A stretch of 64,000 nucleotides of DNA from Gammaproteobacteria bacterium UBA7310 (GTDB lineage: Bacteria; Pseudomonadota; Gammaproteobacteria; Pseudomonadales; Ketobacteraceae): NCBI GenBank assembly GCA_002471665.1, contig DKQK01000053.1:1-64000 (forward strand), in the 5' to 3' direction. Made by a program: the position numbers and the translations under genes. Shown here in pieces: positions 44,170 to 52,221 of this stretch. The notes under the pieces are model-generated. The model was given only the letters and a program-made list of their open reading frames with translations, ran no database searches and had not been told where the DNA came from. Within the stretch, counting starts at the first letter, position 1. Every line of letters starts with the position of its first letter.

Positions 44170-45165
44170 GTGGTAACAGCATTAATCGTAGGGGCGGGCG
44201 CAGTCGGGCAGGTATATGGTCATTTCCTGCAACGGGGCGGAGCTTCCGTGTCCTACTTGGTAAAAGAAAAATACAAAGAAGAATGCGAAAAAGGATTTAC
44301 GCTTTATCGGTGTCGACGCAGCGGTCTTGGTGCTGCGGAAAAGTTCGAGGCCGACGCTATTTTCACTCACTATGAGGATCTTAAACAGACCCATTGGGAT
44401 CAGGTTTGGCTAACGGTTTCTTCGGCAGATTTGCGGGGTGGCTGGCTGGAACAGCTACGGGAGCAGATTGGTGATGCCACCGTGGTGATGCTGCAACCTG
44501 ATCTGGATGATCGGGATTATGTGCTCAGTGTTTTTCCCGCTGAACAGGTGGTGTGCGGCATTGTTAATTTTATCAGTTATCAAACACCACTTCCGGATCT
44601 GCCGAATTACCACCCGGATGCGGGCAAGGAAGGCGTTGCCTATCTGGTGTTGCCCATGATGCCCGCGGAGTTTTCCGGTAATGAGGAGCGTTTGCCCGGT
44701 GTGATGGGAGCAATGGCGGCGGGGCGCTTCAATGTCAAAGTCGAGCAGGATGCCTCCCGGATCTACGCGGATCGTTCTGCCATGATGATTCCACTGGTGG
44801 CCCTGCTGGAATTGGAAAACTGGTCGTTCAGGCGCTTACGCATCAGCAATTCGCTGGATCTTGCCGTGGGCGCGGCCCGTGAAGCCCTGGCCATTGTGGC
44901 GGCGAAATTCGGTCGGCGCATGAACTGGACCGAGCGCCTGTTCAGCCTGTTCTGGGTGAAACTGGCATTGCCCATGATGCGATTTCTGTCACCGATGGAT
45001 GCGGAATCCTATGTCAAATTCCAATTTGTGAAGACAGCCCCACAAACCCGTTTGATGTTGAAGCATTTTATCGATGATGGGGAAAAACTGGGGCGGCCGG
45101 TGCAGTCTCTACGCACTTTATACGATCGTTTACCAGAAGAACCTGCCTTGAAACAGGTAGCCTGA
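44170..45165 (+). CDS. ketopantoate-reductase-like protein lacking the catalytic lysine
   Basis: The 331-residue product has an N-terminal Rossmann fold with GAGAVG (8-13), as in PanE/ApbA, and a helical C-terminal domain. In true ketopantoate reductases a lysine and asparagine lie in a W-x-K-L-x-x-N stretch; the matching region here (about 195-212, RIYADRSAMMIPL) has neither. It is therefore probably not the pantothenate enzyme and may act on another substrate. It starts with GTG 44170 after GGAGGG. Confidence is high for the family, low for the reaction. Confidence 0.75.
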   Translation: MVTALIVGAGAVGQVYGHFLQRGGASVSYLVKEKYKEECEKGFTLYRCRRSGLGAAEKFEADAIFTHYEDLKQTHWDQVWLTVSSADLRGGWLEQLREQIGDATVVMLQPDLDDRDYVLSVFPAEQVVCGIVNFISYQTPLPDLPNYHPDAGKEGVAYLVLPMMPAEFSGNEERLPGVMGAMAAGRFNVKVEQDASRIYADRSAMMIPLVALLELENWSFRRLRISNSLDLAVGAAREALAIVAAKFGRRMNWTERLFSLFWVKLALPMMRFLSPMDAESYVKFQFVKTAPQTRLMLKHFIDDGEKLGRPVQSLRTLYDRLPEEPALKQVA

Positions 45166-45172
45166 ACCACTC

Positions 45173-45203
45173 AAAAAGCCCGGTTTTTCACGCCGGGCTT
45201 TTT
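45173..45203. terminator. bidirectional intrinsic terminator
   Basis: AAAAAGCCCGG (45173-45183) and CCGGGCTTTTT (45193-45203) form an 11-bp perfect stem with a 9-base loop, giving A/T tracts on both sides. It serves both the reductase-like gene (+) and srkA (-). Confidence 0.93.
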
Positions 45204-45217
45204 GCTGTGTGGGCTTT

Positions 45218-46222
45218 TCAGAACAGGCTAAAAGGTTCACTGTCCAGCAACAGCCGCTGCTCTTGCAGGCTGGATACGTGCTCCTGCCAATATCCACTGG
45301 TGTTGAACCAGGTGAAATTACTGGTGAAGGCGGGGTCATCCCAGCGTCTTGCCAACCAACCGGCGTAGTAGATCATGCGCATGGTGCGCAGGGGCTCAAT
45401 CAGTTGCAGTTCGCGGCGGTTGAAGTCATTGAATTCTTCGTAGCCATCCAACAATTCGCTGAACTGTCCCACCTGCTCTTGTCGGCTGCCGGCCAGCAAC
45501 ATCCACAAATCCTGCACCGCCGGTGCATTTTGACAATCGTCAAAGTCCACAAACCAGGGCCCGGTTTCCCGATGCCACAGAATATTGCCGATATGGCAAT
45601 CACCGTGGCAGCGTATCCATTGAGGGTTCACTTGCTGAAACAGATCCGCAAAGCGGCTGCTGAAATCCTCAATCAATTGGCGGTACTGCGGCTTCAGGTA
45701 CTCCGGAAGAAAAGGATGTTCCAGCAGAAACTGAGCGGGCTCGGTGACCAAACGCTGGACGCTGAGGGTGGGGCGGGCATTAAACAGGGTGGTGCCACCC
45801 ACCTTGTGCATGCGCCCCAGTAATCGGCCCAGCCACAGCAGTTGATCGAAATCGTCCTGCTCCGGAGCCTGCCCACCCTGGCGCCGAAAGGCAGCAAACC
45901 GGTAGCCCTGAAAATAATGCAGCGTTGTGCCGTTGAAAGCCATGGGTGCAACCGCCGGCAGTTCCAGATCGGCTAAATCCTGGGAATACCGGTGTTCCTC
46001 AAGGATGGCCTCATCGCTCCAGCGCAATGGCCGATAAAACTTGACGATCACCGGTTCCGCATCCTCGATGCCCACCTGATACACGCGGTTTTCATAACTA
46101 TTGAGGGGAAAAATCCGGGCGTCTGACCAGAAGCCCAGGGACTCCACGGCGCTGATCACCAGATCCGGTGACAGCTCATCGTAGTTGGGGTGCAGCTCAG
46201 TCTGTAATGTGATTTCACTCAT
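45218..46222 (-). CDS. srkA: stress response kinase SrkA (YihE family)
   Basis: SrkA is an aminoglycoside-phosphotransferase-fold Ser/Thr kinase that counters cell-death signalling under stress in E. coli. The 334-residue product has the nucleotide-binding lysine K61 (VIVKFYRP), the catalytic loop HGDCHIGN at 206-213, and the metal motif DFDD at 226-229, then the conserved WLARRWDDPAF. comF lies upstream on the same strand with 36 bases between. Confidence 0.92.
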   Translation of the reverse strand: MSEITLQTELHPNYDELSPDLVISAVESLGFWSDARIFPLNSYENRVYQVGIEDAEPVIVKFYRPLRWSDEAILEEHRYSQDLADLELPAVAPMAFNGTTLHYFQGYRFAAFRRQGGQAPEQDDFDQLLWLGRLLGRMHKVGGTTLFNARPTLSVQRLVTEPAQFLLEHPFLPEYLKPQYRQLIEDFSSRFADLFQQVNPQWIRCHGDCHIGNILWHRETGPWFVDFDDCQNAPAVQDLWMLLAGSRQEQVGQFSELLDGYEEFNDFNRRELQLIEPLRTMRMIYYAGWLARRWDDPAFTSNFTWFNTSGYWQEHVSSLQEQRLLLDSEPFSLF

Positions 46223-46258
46223 GGCACCTGTATCCGGTTTGGCGGAGAGCGCATCCTA

Positions 46259-46969
46259 TCATATTGGGGAAGAGGGCATTGCAACGTTGCGCTTGGCGGC
46301 TCTGGCCAGCGCCCAACCATCCACTCGTTCCACACCGCTGCTGCGCAGTTGCTTTGCCAGTTGATTCAGGGTGCTGCCCGTGGTGATGACATCATCCAGC
46401 AGGGCAATGTGTTGCACCGGGTATGGCAATGACTGCAGCACTGTACGCTGAATGCGAAAAGCCCGGGTCATATTGTGTTGGCGCCCTGACCGGGACAGAG
46501 ACTTCTGCTGTTTGGGTTCGCGCACCTTGATGATCAGGTTATGGCTAACCGGTATCCCCAATTTGCGCCCCACCAGCGTGGCGATTACCCCGGCTTGATT
46601 GAATCCCCGTTCCCGCTGTTTATTGGGGTGCAGCGGCACAGGCACGATAATGTCCGGCCGGGTAACCTGCTGCGCCTGCAACTGCGCGGCCAGCAGGCGG
46701 CCCAGGCTGAACAGCAGCTCCGCCCGTTTTCCGCCTTTGCCCTGCAGGATCAGTTGGTCTATGGGGAATTGATAGAGGAAGGGGGCAAAGCACTGGTCAT
46801 AGTGAGGCTCCTCCTGGATGCACTGCTGGCAAAGCCCTTCAAATGGGTCAGGCCAGGGCTCGGCACAGCGCTCACAGCAGTGCTGATTCCAGGGCATATC
46901 CTGCGCGCAGTGATGGCACAGATCCTGGAGCGGTGGGGTGAGTCCATGACACAGCAGGCAGAAAAACAT
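46259..46969 (-). CDS. comF: ComF family protein (phosphoribosyltransferase-like)
   Basis: ComF proteins act in DNA uptake and related single-strand DNA steps. The 236-residue product has an N-terminal zinc-finger region with pairs C4/C7, C18/C21, C32/C35 and C47/C50, and a C-terminal type-I PRPP fold with ALLDDVITTGST near 189-200. It is divergent from bioB, a gene pair common in this group. Confidence 0.92.
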   Translation of the reverse strand: MFFCLLCHGLTPPLQDLCHHCAQDMPWNQHCCERCAEPWPDPFEGLCQQCIQEEPHYDQCFAPFLYQFPIDQLILQGKGGKRAELLFSLGRLLAAQLQAQQVTRPDIIVPVPLHPNKQRERGFNQAGVIATLVGRKLGIPVSHNLIIKVREPKQQKSLSRSGRQHNMTRAFRIQRTVLQSLPYPVQHIALLDDVITTGSTLNQLAKQLRSSGVERVDGWALARAAKRNVAMPSSPI

Positions 46970-47009
46970 AATGGGTTAAATAAATACACTTAGGTTATAA
47001 AATAATCAT

Positions 47010-47043
47010 TTGTAAACTTTTGAATCAATGTGCAAGTTGACAA
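47010..47043 (+). promoter_or_regulatory. BirA operator of the biotin operon
   Basis: TTGTAAACTT (47010-47019) and AAGTTGACAA (47034-47043) are inverted half-sites, 9 of 10 bases matching, separated by 14 bases. This agrees with the BirA-type operator TTGTAAACC-N14/15-GGTTTACAA. BirA bound to biotinyl-AMP would cover the bioB -35 box inside the right half-site. Confidence 0.82.
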
Positions 47044-47064
47044 TGGTGGTTGAGCCGATAAGAT
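47037..47064 (+). promoter_or_regulatory. bioB promoter
   Basis: -35 TTGACA (47037-47042), perfect consensus, 16-base spacer, -10 TAAGAT (47059-47064). The -35 lies inside the right BirA half-site, so repression by occlusion is expected. The bioB ATG is about 85 bases downstream. Confidence 0.7.
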
Positions 47065-47148
47065 GCTCAGTTATTACCCATGGGCAAGCGACAGGCCGTT
47101 ATCAAAGAGACACCGTCGCCATAAAAAATCCAACCACGAGGCCACACC

Positions 47149-48261
47149 ATGACCGCACCGCAGATTCCAGTGGAAACCGTCCGCCACGATTGGACCCTGA
47201 AAGAAATTCAGGCGCTGTTTGACCTGCCATTCAACGACCTGTTGTTTCAGGCGCAGACGGTTCACCGTCAATTCCATGATCCCAATGCGGTGCAGATCAG
47301 CACATTACTGAGTATCAAAACCGGTGCCTGCCCCGAAGACTGTAAATACTGTTCGCAAAGCGGCCACTACAATACCGGGCTGGAAAAAGAAAAACTGATG
47401 GAGATTCAGAATGTGCTGACCCAGGCGCGGGAAGCCAAAGCCTCCGGTGCAAGCCGCTTCTGCATGGGGGCCGCATGGCGTTCCCCCCGTGAGAAGGATA
47501 TGCCCTATGTGCTGGACATGGTGAAGCAGGTGAAATCCCTGGGGATGGAGACCTGTATGACATTGGGCATGCTGGATCAGGATCAGGCCCAGCGTCTGGC
47601 CGATGCCGGTCTCGATTATTACAACCACAATCTGGATACTTCCCCCGAGCACTACAATTCCATCATCACCACCCGAACCTATCAGGATCGCCTGGATACA
47701 CTGGCCAATGTCCGGGATGCCGGTATGAAGGTTTGCTGCGGCGGCATTCTGGGGATGGGTGAAACCGCCCGTGATCGTGCCGGACTGCTGATGCAACTGG
47801 CCAATCTGCCGGAACATCCCGAGAGCGTTCCCATCAACATGCTGGTGAAGATTGAAGGTACTCCGCTGGAAAACGTGGATGATCTTGATCCCTTCGACTT
47901 TGTGCGGAATATCGCTGTGGCGCGGATTCTGATGCCGAAATCCTCTGTGCGTTTGTCCGCAGGCCGTGAAGCCATGAATGAGCAAATGCAAGCGCTGTGT
48001 TTCATGGCCGGTGCCAACTCAATTTTCTACGGCGAGCGTCTGCTGACCACCAGCAACCCCGAAGCGTCTTCCGATATGCAGTTGTTTAAAAAGCTGGGGA
48101 TCAAACCCATGGACCTCAAAGTGGAAGCCAGCGACGAAGCCAGTGAATCCGCTTTGTTGGATGCGGTTATACATCAGAAAAACGCGCACCTGTTCGTGGA
48201 TGCTGGCCGCAGGGATGGTGCTTTGGAACCTCATAAAGACTGTCCCAAAATGAGCCACTGA
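47149..48261 (+). CDS. bioB: biotin synthase
   Basis: BioB is the radical SAM enzyme that inserts sulfur into dethiobiotin. The 370-residue product has the radical SAM motif C61-PED-C65-KY-C68, and conserved NHNLDTSPEHYNSI and LSAGREAMNEQMQALCFMAG. It heads bioB-F-H-C-D and is controlled by the BirA operator upstream. Confidence 0.97.
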   Translation: MTAPQIPVETVRHDWTLKEIQALFDLPFNDLLFQAQTVHRQFHDPNAVQISTLLSIKTGACPEDCKYCSQSGHYNTGLEKEKLMEIQNVLTQAREAKASGASRFCMGAAWRSPREKDMPYVLDMVKQVKSLGMETCMTLGMLDQDQAQRLADAGLDYYNHNLDTSPEHYNSIITTRTYQDRLDTLANVRDAGMKVCCGGILGMGETARDRAGLLMQLANLPEHPESVPINMLVKIEGTPLENVDDLDPFDFVRNIAVARILMPKSSVRLSAGREAMNEQMQALCFMAGANSIFYGERLLTTSNPEASSDMQLFKKLGIKPMDLKVEASDEASESALLDAVIHQKNAHLFVDAGRRDGALEPHKDCPKMSH

Positions 48262-48283
48262 CCGGCGGGAGTTGGTCAAGGCG

Positions 48284-49462
48284 ATGAGTGATCCGTTCCA
48301 GCTGGCGCGGCGACTGCAGGAGCGGCACCAGCAGCATTTATACCGTCAACGCCGGCTGCTGCAATCCCCGCAACAGGCGCGGGTGCAGTGCGATGGTCGC
48401 AGTGTGCTGAATTTTTGCAGCAACGATTATCTGGGCCTGGCCAATCACCCACAGGTGATCGCAGCCAGTCAGCGGGCCGCTGAGCGATATGGCTTTGGCA
48501 GTGGTGCATCCCATTTGGTGATCGGGCACAGCGCGGTTCACCATGAATTGGAAGAGCGGCTGGCGGACTGGGTCGGTTGCCCGCGTGCTTTATTGTTTTC
48601 CACCGGCTACATGGCCAATGTCGGTGTCATCAGTGCATTGCTGGAGCGGGGCGACACGGTACTGCAAGACAAGCTGAACCATGCATCCTTGTTGGATGGT
48701 GCCCAACTGAGCCGCGGTCGACTGCAACGTTATCATCACAACAACCCAGGGAGCTTGCAGCAGCGTTTGCAGCAAGCCACCGGCCGGGTGCTGGTGGCGA
48801 CGGACTCGGTGTTCAGTATGGATGGTGACGTTGCCCCGTTGCCGGATATCGCCGATCTGTGTGTACAGCATGATGCCTGGTTGATGGTGGACGATGCCCA
48901 TGGTCTGGGGGTGTTGGGCAAAGGCCATGGTTGTTTGGCTGAGTATGGGCTCGACAGTCGGCAGGTTCCGATCTACATGGGCACACTGGGAAAGGCGCTG
49001 GGGAGTTTTGGCGCCTTTGTGGCCGGCAGTGCGGATTTGATTGAGTTTCTGATTCAGGCAGCCCGTCCCTATATCTATACCACTGCCATGCCACCGTCGG
49101 TGGCAGCTGCATCGCTGGCGAGCGTGTCGCTATTGGAATCCGAATCCTGGCGGATGGAAAAACTCCAGGGCTTGATCTCTCGATTTACGCAGGGTGCGGC
49201 GCAGCTTGCATTGCCCCTGATGCCCTCGCAAACGGCAATCCAGCCATTGTTGGTGGGCGATTCAGCGCGCGCATTACAAATGAGTGATTGGCTTTTACAG
49301 CAAGGGGTTCTGGTGGGGGCCATTCGGCCACCGACGGTGCCGGCGGGCAGTGCCCGTTTACGCATTACGCTCACCGCTGATCACAGTGAACAGGAAATTG
49401 ATTTATTGCTGGGTGTGCTGGGCCGCGCACTGCAAGCACATCCGGCAGGAGACGATGATTAA
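48284..49462 (+). CDS. bioF: 8-amino-7-oxononanoate synthase
   Basis: BioF is the PLP enzyme that joins pimeloyl-ACP/CoA and alanine. The 392-residue product has the PLP lysine K237 in GTLGKALGS, DDAHG at 203-207, and the IRPPTVPAGSARLRITL C-terminal segment. ATG 48284 is preferred to the upstream TTG 48272. The gene overlaps the bioH start by eight bases. Confidence 0.95.
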   Translation: MSDPFQLARRLQERHQQHLYRQRRLLQSPQQARVQCDGRSVLNFCSNDYLGLANHPQVIAASQRAAERYGFGSGASHLVIGHSAVHHELEERLADWVGCPRALLFSTGYMANVGVISALLERGDTVLQDKLNHASLLDGAQLSRGRLQRYHHNNPGSLQQRLQQATGRVLVATDSVFSMDGDVAPLPDIADLCVQHDAWLMVDDAHGLGVLGKGHGCLAEYGLDSRQVPIYMGTLGKALGSFGAFVAGSADLIEFLIQAARPYIYTTAMPPSVAAASLASVSLLESESWRMEKLQGLISRFTQGAAQLALPLMPSQTAIQPLLVGDSARALQMSDWLLQQGVLVGAIRPPTVPAGSARLRITLTADHSEQEIDLLLGVLGRALQAHPAGDDD

Positions 49463-50267
49463 TATGGGCTTAACGCTTTATCACGACCGCTACCGTTGCA
49501 CCGGTAATATGGATAACCCACCGGAACTGATTGTGCTGCACGGCTGGGGCATGCACAGCCTGGTGTGGGACGAAGTTATGCCCGCGTTGCTGGAGCATTT
49601 TCAGGTGACGGTGGTGGATCTGCCCGGACTGGGACGCAGCCCCATGCCCGGGGGTGAGTATACCCTGGATTATCTGGTGGAGCATGTGCTGGCGGTTGCA
49701 CCAGCCAAGGCAGTTTGGCTGGGGTGGTCTTTGGGCGGCATGGTAGCGATGCGCACCGCCAGCCAGTTTCCCGAGCGGGTGGCGGGCCTGATCACGGTGG
49801 CTTCCACACCGAAATTTGTGGCCGATGGCCAATGGCCATTGGCAATGAAGGAGGAGGTCCTGAAGGCCTTCCAGCGGGTGCTGTTGGAAGATGCAGAGGG
49901 CACGCTCATTCGCTTCCTGTCGTTGCAGTGTAAAGGCAGTGAACGCATCAAAGACGATATTCGTGCCTTGAAAGAACTGGTGTATTTTCATGGTATCCCC
50001 GCCCAGAAAGCGTTGCGCTGTGGATTGGAAATCCTGCAGGCGGTTGATCTGCGCCAGGATCTGCAGCGAATTCAATGCCCCACCCTGCACCTGTTTGGCG
50101 AGCGGGATCACCTGATTCCGGTGGGCGTGAGCGACGCTGTAGGTGATTTGCAACCGGCCGCTCATACCGCGGTTATTAAAGGGGTTGCCCATCTGCCTTT
50201 CCTGTCCGCACCGGATCTGTTTATTGCGGCCTGCACGGATTTCCTGCGGGAGCAACAGTTATTATGA
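49455..50267 (+). CDS. bioH: pimeloyl-ACP methyl ester carboxylesterase
   Basis: BioH hydrolyses pimeloyl-ACP methyl ester to end the chain-building stage. The 270-residue alpha/beta hydrolase has the nucleophile elbow GWSLGG with S92, D218 in GERDHL, and H246 in GVAHLPF. ATG 49455 lies three bases after AGGAG; ATG 49464 is a second possibility. Its stop overlaps bioC by four bases. Confidence 0.94.
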   Translation: MINMGLTLYHDRYRCTGNMDNPPELIVLHGWGMHSLVWDEVMPALLEHFQVTVVDLPGLGRSPMPGGEYTLDYLVEHVLAVAPAKAVWLGWSLGGMVAMRTASQFPERVAGLITVASTPKFVADGQWPLAMKEEVLKAFQRVLLEDAEGTLIRFLSLQCKGSERIKDDIRALKELVYFHGIPAQKALRCGLEILQAVDLRQDLQRIQCPTLHLFGERDHLIPVGVSDAVGDLQPAAHTAVIKGVAHLPFLSAPDLFIAACTDFLREQQLL

Positions 50268-51061
50268 CGGTGGACAAGAAAGCCATTGCTTTGTCGTTCA
50301 GCCGGGCGGCGTTCCGCTATGACAGTGTGGCCCATGTGCAACGTCAGGTGGGACAGGCCATGTTGGCTGTGCTGGCCGCGCAGCCGGCAACGTTTAATGC
50401 GGCGCTGGATATTGGCTGCGGTACCGGTGTCTTGACCATGGCCTTGGCACCGTTTGCACAACACATTACGGCACTGGACCTGGCGCCCGGAATGCTGAAC
50501 GTAGCCCGGCGCAATGACGGTGACGGAGTGATTCAGGATTTTGTGTGCGGTGATGCCGAGAACTTACCGTTCGAAGCGGAACAATTCGATTTGGTGTTCA
50601 GCAGTTTTGCGTTGCAATGGTGCGACGACCTGGGAAAGGTGTTGCAGGATGTTTATACCCTGCTGCGCCCGGGAGGTCGCTTTGTCTTTTCAATGCCAGT
50701 GGAAAATACGCTGCGCGAATTAAAGCTGAGTTGGGAAAAGGCGGAAAGCCGGTTCCATCATGTTAATGACTTTCTGGCGGTAAGTGCACTGAAAGACCTC
50801 ATTCAGGCTTCGCCTTTTCAGTTGCAGGTATTGCAGGAAAAGCTGGATGTGGCGTTTTACGAAACTGTGCGTGAACTGACCCGGGAACTGAAAACGCTGG
50901 GTGCCCATCAGGTCACCAATAACCGCGCGCAGTCGCTTACCGGCAAGAAAACCGTTTTCCAGATGATGAGCAACTACGAACACTTTCGTAACCACCAGGG
51001 AATGCTGCCTGCCAGTTGGCACTATGTGGTGGTCGCGTTGCAGAAGCCTTCTCTTTCCTGA
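50264..51061 (+). CDS. bioC: malonyl-ACP O-methyltransferase
   Basis: BioC methylates malonyl-ACP so that fatty-acid synthase can build the pimeloyl chain. The 265-residue product has the SAM motif DIGCGTG at 49-55 and the class I methyltransferase fold; the N-terminal FSRAAFRYDSVAHVQ is typical of BioC. The ATGA overlap with bioH implies coupling. Confidence 0.94.
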   Translation: MTVDKKAIALSFSRAAFRYDSVAHVQRQVGQAMLAVLAAQPATFNAALDIGCGTGVLTMALAPFAQHITALDLAPGMLNVARRNDGDGVIQDFVCGDAENLPFEAEQFDLVFSSFALQWCDDLGKVLQDVYTLLRPGGRFVFSMPVENTLRELKLSWEKAESRFHHVNDFLAVSALKDLIQASPFQLQVLQEKLDVAFYETVRELTRELKTLGAHQVTNNRAQSLTGKKTVFQMMSNYEHFRNHQGMLPASWHYVVVALQKPSLS

Positions 51062-51107
51062 GCCGTTACGAAACGTCTAATCCACTATTGAGCAACAGGA
51101 GTATCCC

Positions 51108-51791
51108 GTGAAAAAGCGATTCTTTGTCACCGGTACCGACACCGATGCGGGCAAAACCTTTGTTACTGTGCTGATGCTGGAAGCACTGAAACAAAAAGGC
51201 CTCAGTACGTTAGCCTTGAAACCACTGGCTGCGGGATGTGAGCAGGTTGACGGGGAGTTGCGCAACGATGATGCTCTTAAATTGCAGGCGGCCATGACCG
51301 TGGCGTTGCCTTATCAGCAAATTAACCCCATTGCACTGAAGTCTGCCATTGCGCCGCACCTTGCGGCTGAAGAAGAAGGCCGAACGTTATCGGTGGATCG
51401 GCTGGCGGGGTTGATACGCGGAGCCCTTATGACGCCGGCAGACGTCACCCTGGTGGAAGGTGCCGGTGGATGGCTGGTACCGCTGAATCACCGGGAAACA
51501 CTGGGTAATCTGGTAAAAGAGCTGGAGCTGCCGGTGATTCTGGTGGTGGGGGTGCGCCTGGGCTGTCTCAATCATGCCCTGCTCACGGCACAGGCCGTTG
51601 CGGCGGCGGGATTGCCCTTGGCAGGGTGGGTGGCCAACGGCATTGATCCGGAGGCAGCCAAAGTTCAGGAAAACATCAATACCCTGAAAAGCATGCTGCC
51701 AGCGCCCTGTCTTGGGGTGATTCCCCATGGGCCTCAGGCAGATAAAGAGGCGTTAGCGCAGCTAATTGATATTGATTTGCTATTACAGTGA
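51108..51791 (+). CDS. bioD: dethiobiotin synthetase
   Basis: BioD forms the ureido ring using ATP and CO2. The 227-residue product has the P-loop GTDTDAGKT at 9-17 and VEGAGGWLVPLN. It starts with GTG 51108 after AACAGGAG. It is the last bio gene here; bioA is absent from the window and must lie elsewhere if the pathway is complete. Confidence 0.95.
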   Translation: MKKRFFVTGTDTDAGKTFVTVLMLEALKQKGLSTLALKPLAAGCEQVDGELRNDDALKLQAAMTVALPYQQINPIALKSAIAPHLAAEEEGRTLSVDRLAGLIRGALMTPADVTLVEGAGGWLVPLNHRETLGNLVKELELPVILVVGVRLGCLNHALLTAQAVAAAGLPLAGWVANGIDPEAAKVQENINTLKSMLPAPCLGVIPHGPQADKEALAQLIDIDLLLQ

Positions 51792-51929
51792 CCCTGTATA
51801 TAGTTTTTTAATATTGCAGGCCCGCTAAATCCTGCAGAATCAGTAGCTTGTAAACGCGGCGTTGATTGATTTGTGCACAATTTGAAAATCCACACTATAC
51901 TTGTACATGAGCCGGAAGTGGGCCCGCAA

Positions 51930-51955
51930 ACCGGGCCTTGGCCCGGTGGTATAAT
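51930..51955 (+). promoter_or_regulatory. palindrome abutting a consensus -10 box before the small protein gene
   Basis: ACCGGGCC (51930-51937) and GGCCCGGT (51940-51947) form an almost gap-free 18-bp palindrome, two bases before a perfect TATAAT at 51950-51955. If the -10 is used, the palindrome fills the spacer, where a repressor would block polymerase, and the leader would be only about 15 bases. A short TATACT near 51895 is a competing promoter. Confidence 0.45.
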
Positions 51956-51976
51956 CGCCTTCAGAGGAATGCAGTT

Positions 51977-52210
51977 ATGGTGATTGGATCAGTGTTAAAC
52001 AACGGCGTCGCCGGCATCCAAAAGGGATTGTCGGAGATGAATAAAGCCAGTGCCCAGGTGGCGCAAGTGGCTACGTCTGAAGATCCTGCAACGGATTTGA
52101 CCGAGTCTGCAGTGAGCTTACTGCAGAGCAAGTTGCAGGTGCAGGCATCAGCCAAGGTAGTGCAAACCGCCAGTGACACCATGGGCAGCATTATCGATAT
52201 TGAGGTCTGA
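51977..52210 (+). CDS. small helical protein resembling flagellar rod/hook C-terminus
   Basis: The 77-residue product has no signal peptide. Its last 35 residues (TESAVSLLQSKLQVQASAKV, then QTASDTMGSIIDIEV) follow the pattern of the C-terminal coiled-coil helix of flagellar rod and hook proteins (E.MV.LI.AQRAYQANAKVI.TADEM....I). A YjfB-like motility family is the other match I considered. ATG 51977 follows AGAGGA; the open frame extends upstream to 51938 without a good site. In Pseudomonas a small hypothetical gene holds the same place after bioD. Confidence 0.65.
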   Translation: MVIGSVLNNGVAGIQKGLSEMNKASAQVAQVATSEDPATDLTESAVSLLQSKLQVQASAKVVQTASDTMGSIIDIEV

Positions 52211-52221
52211 AGGGTAACGCC

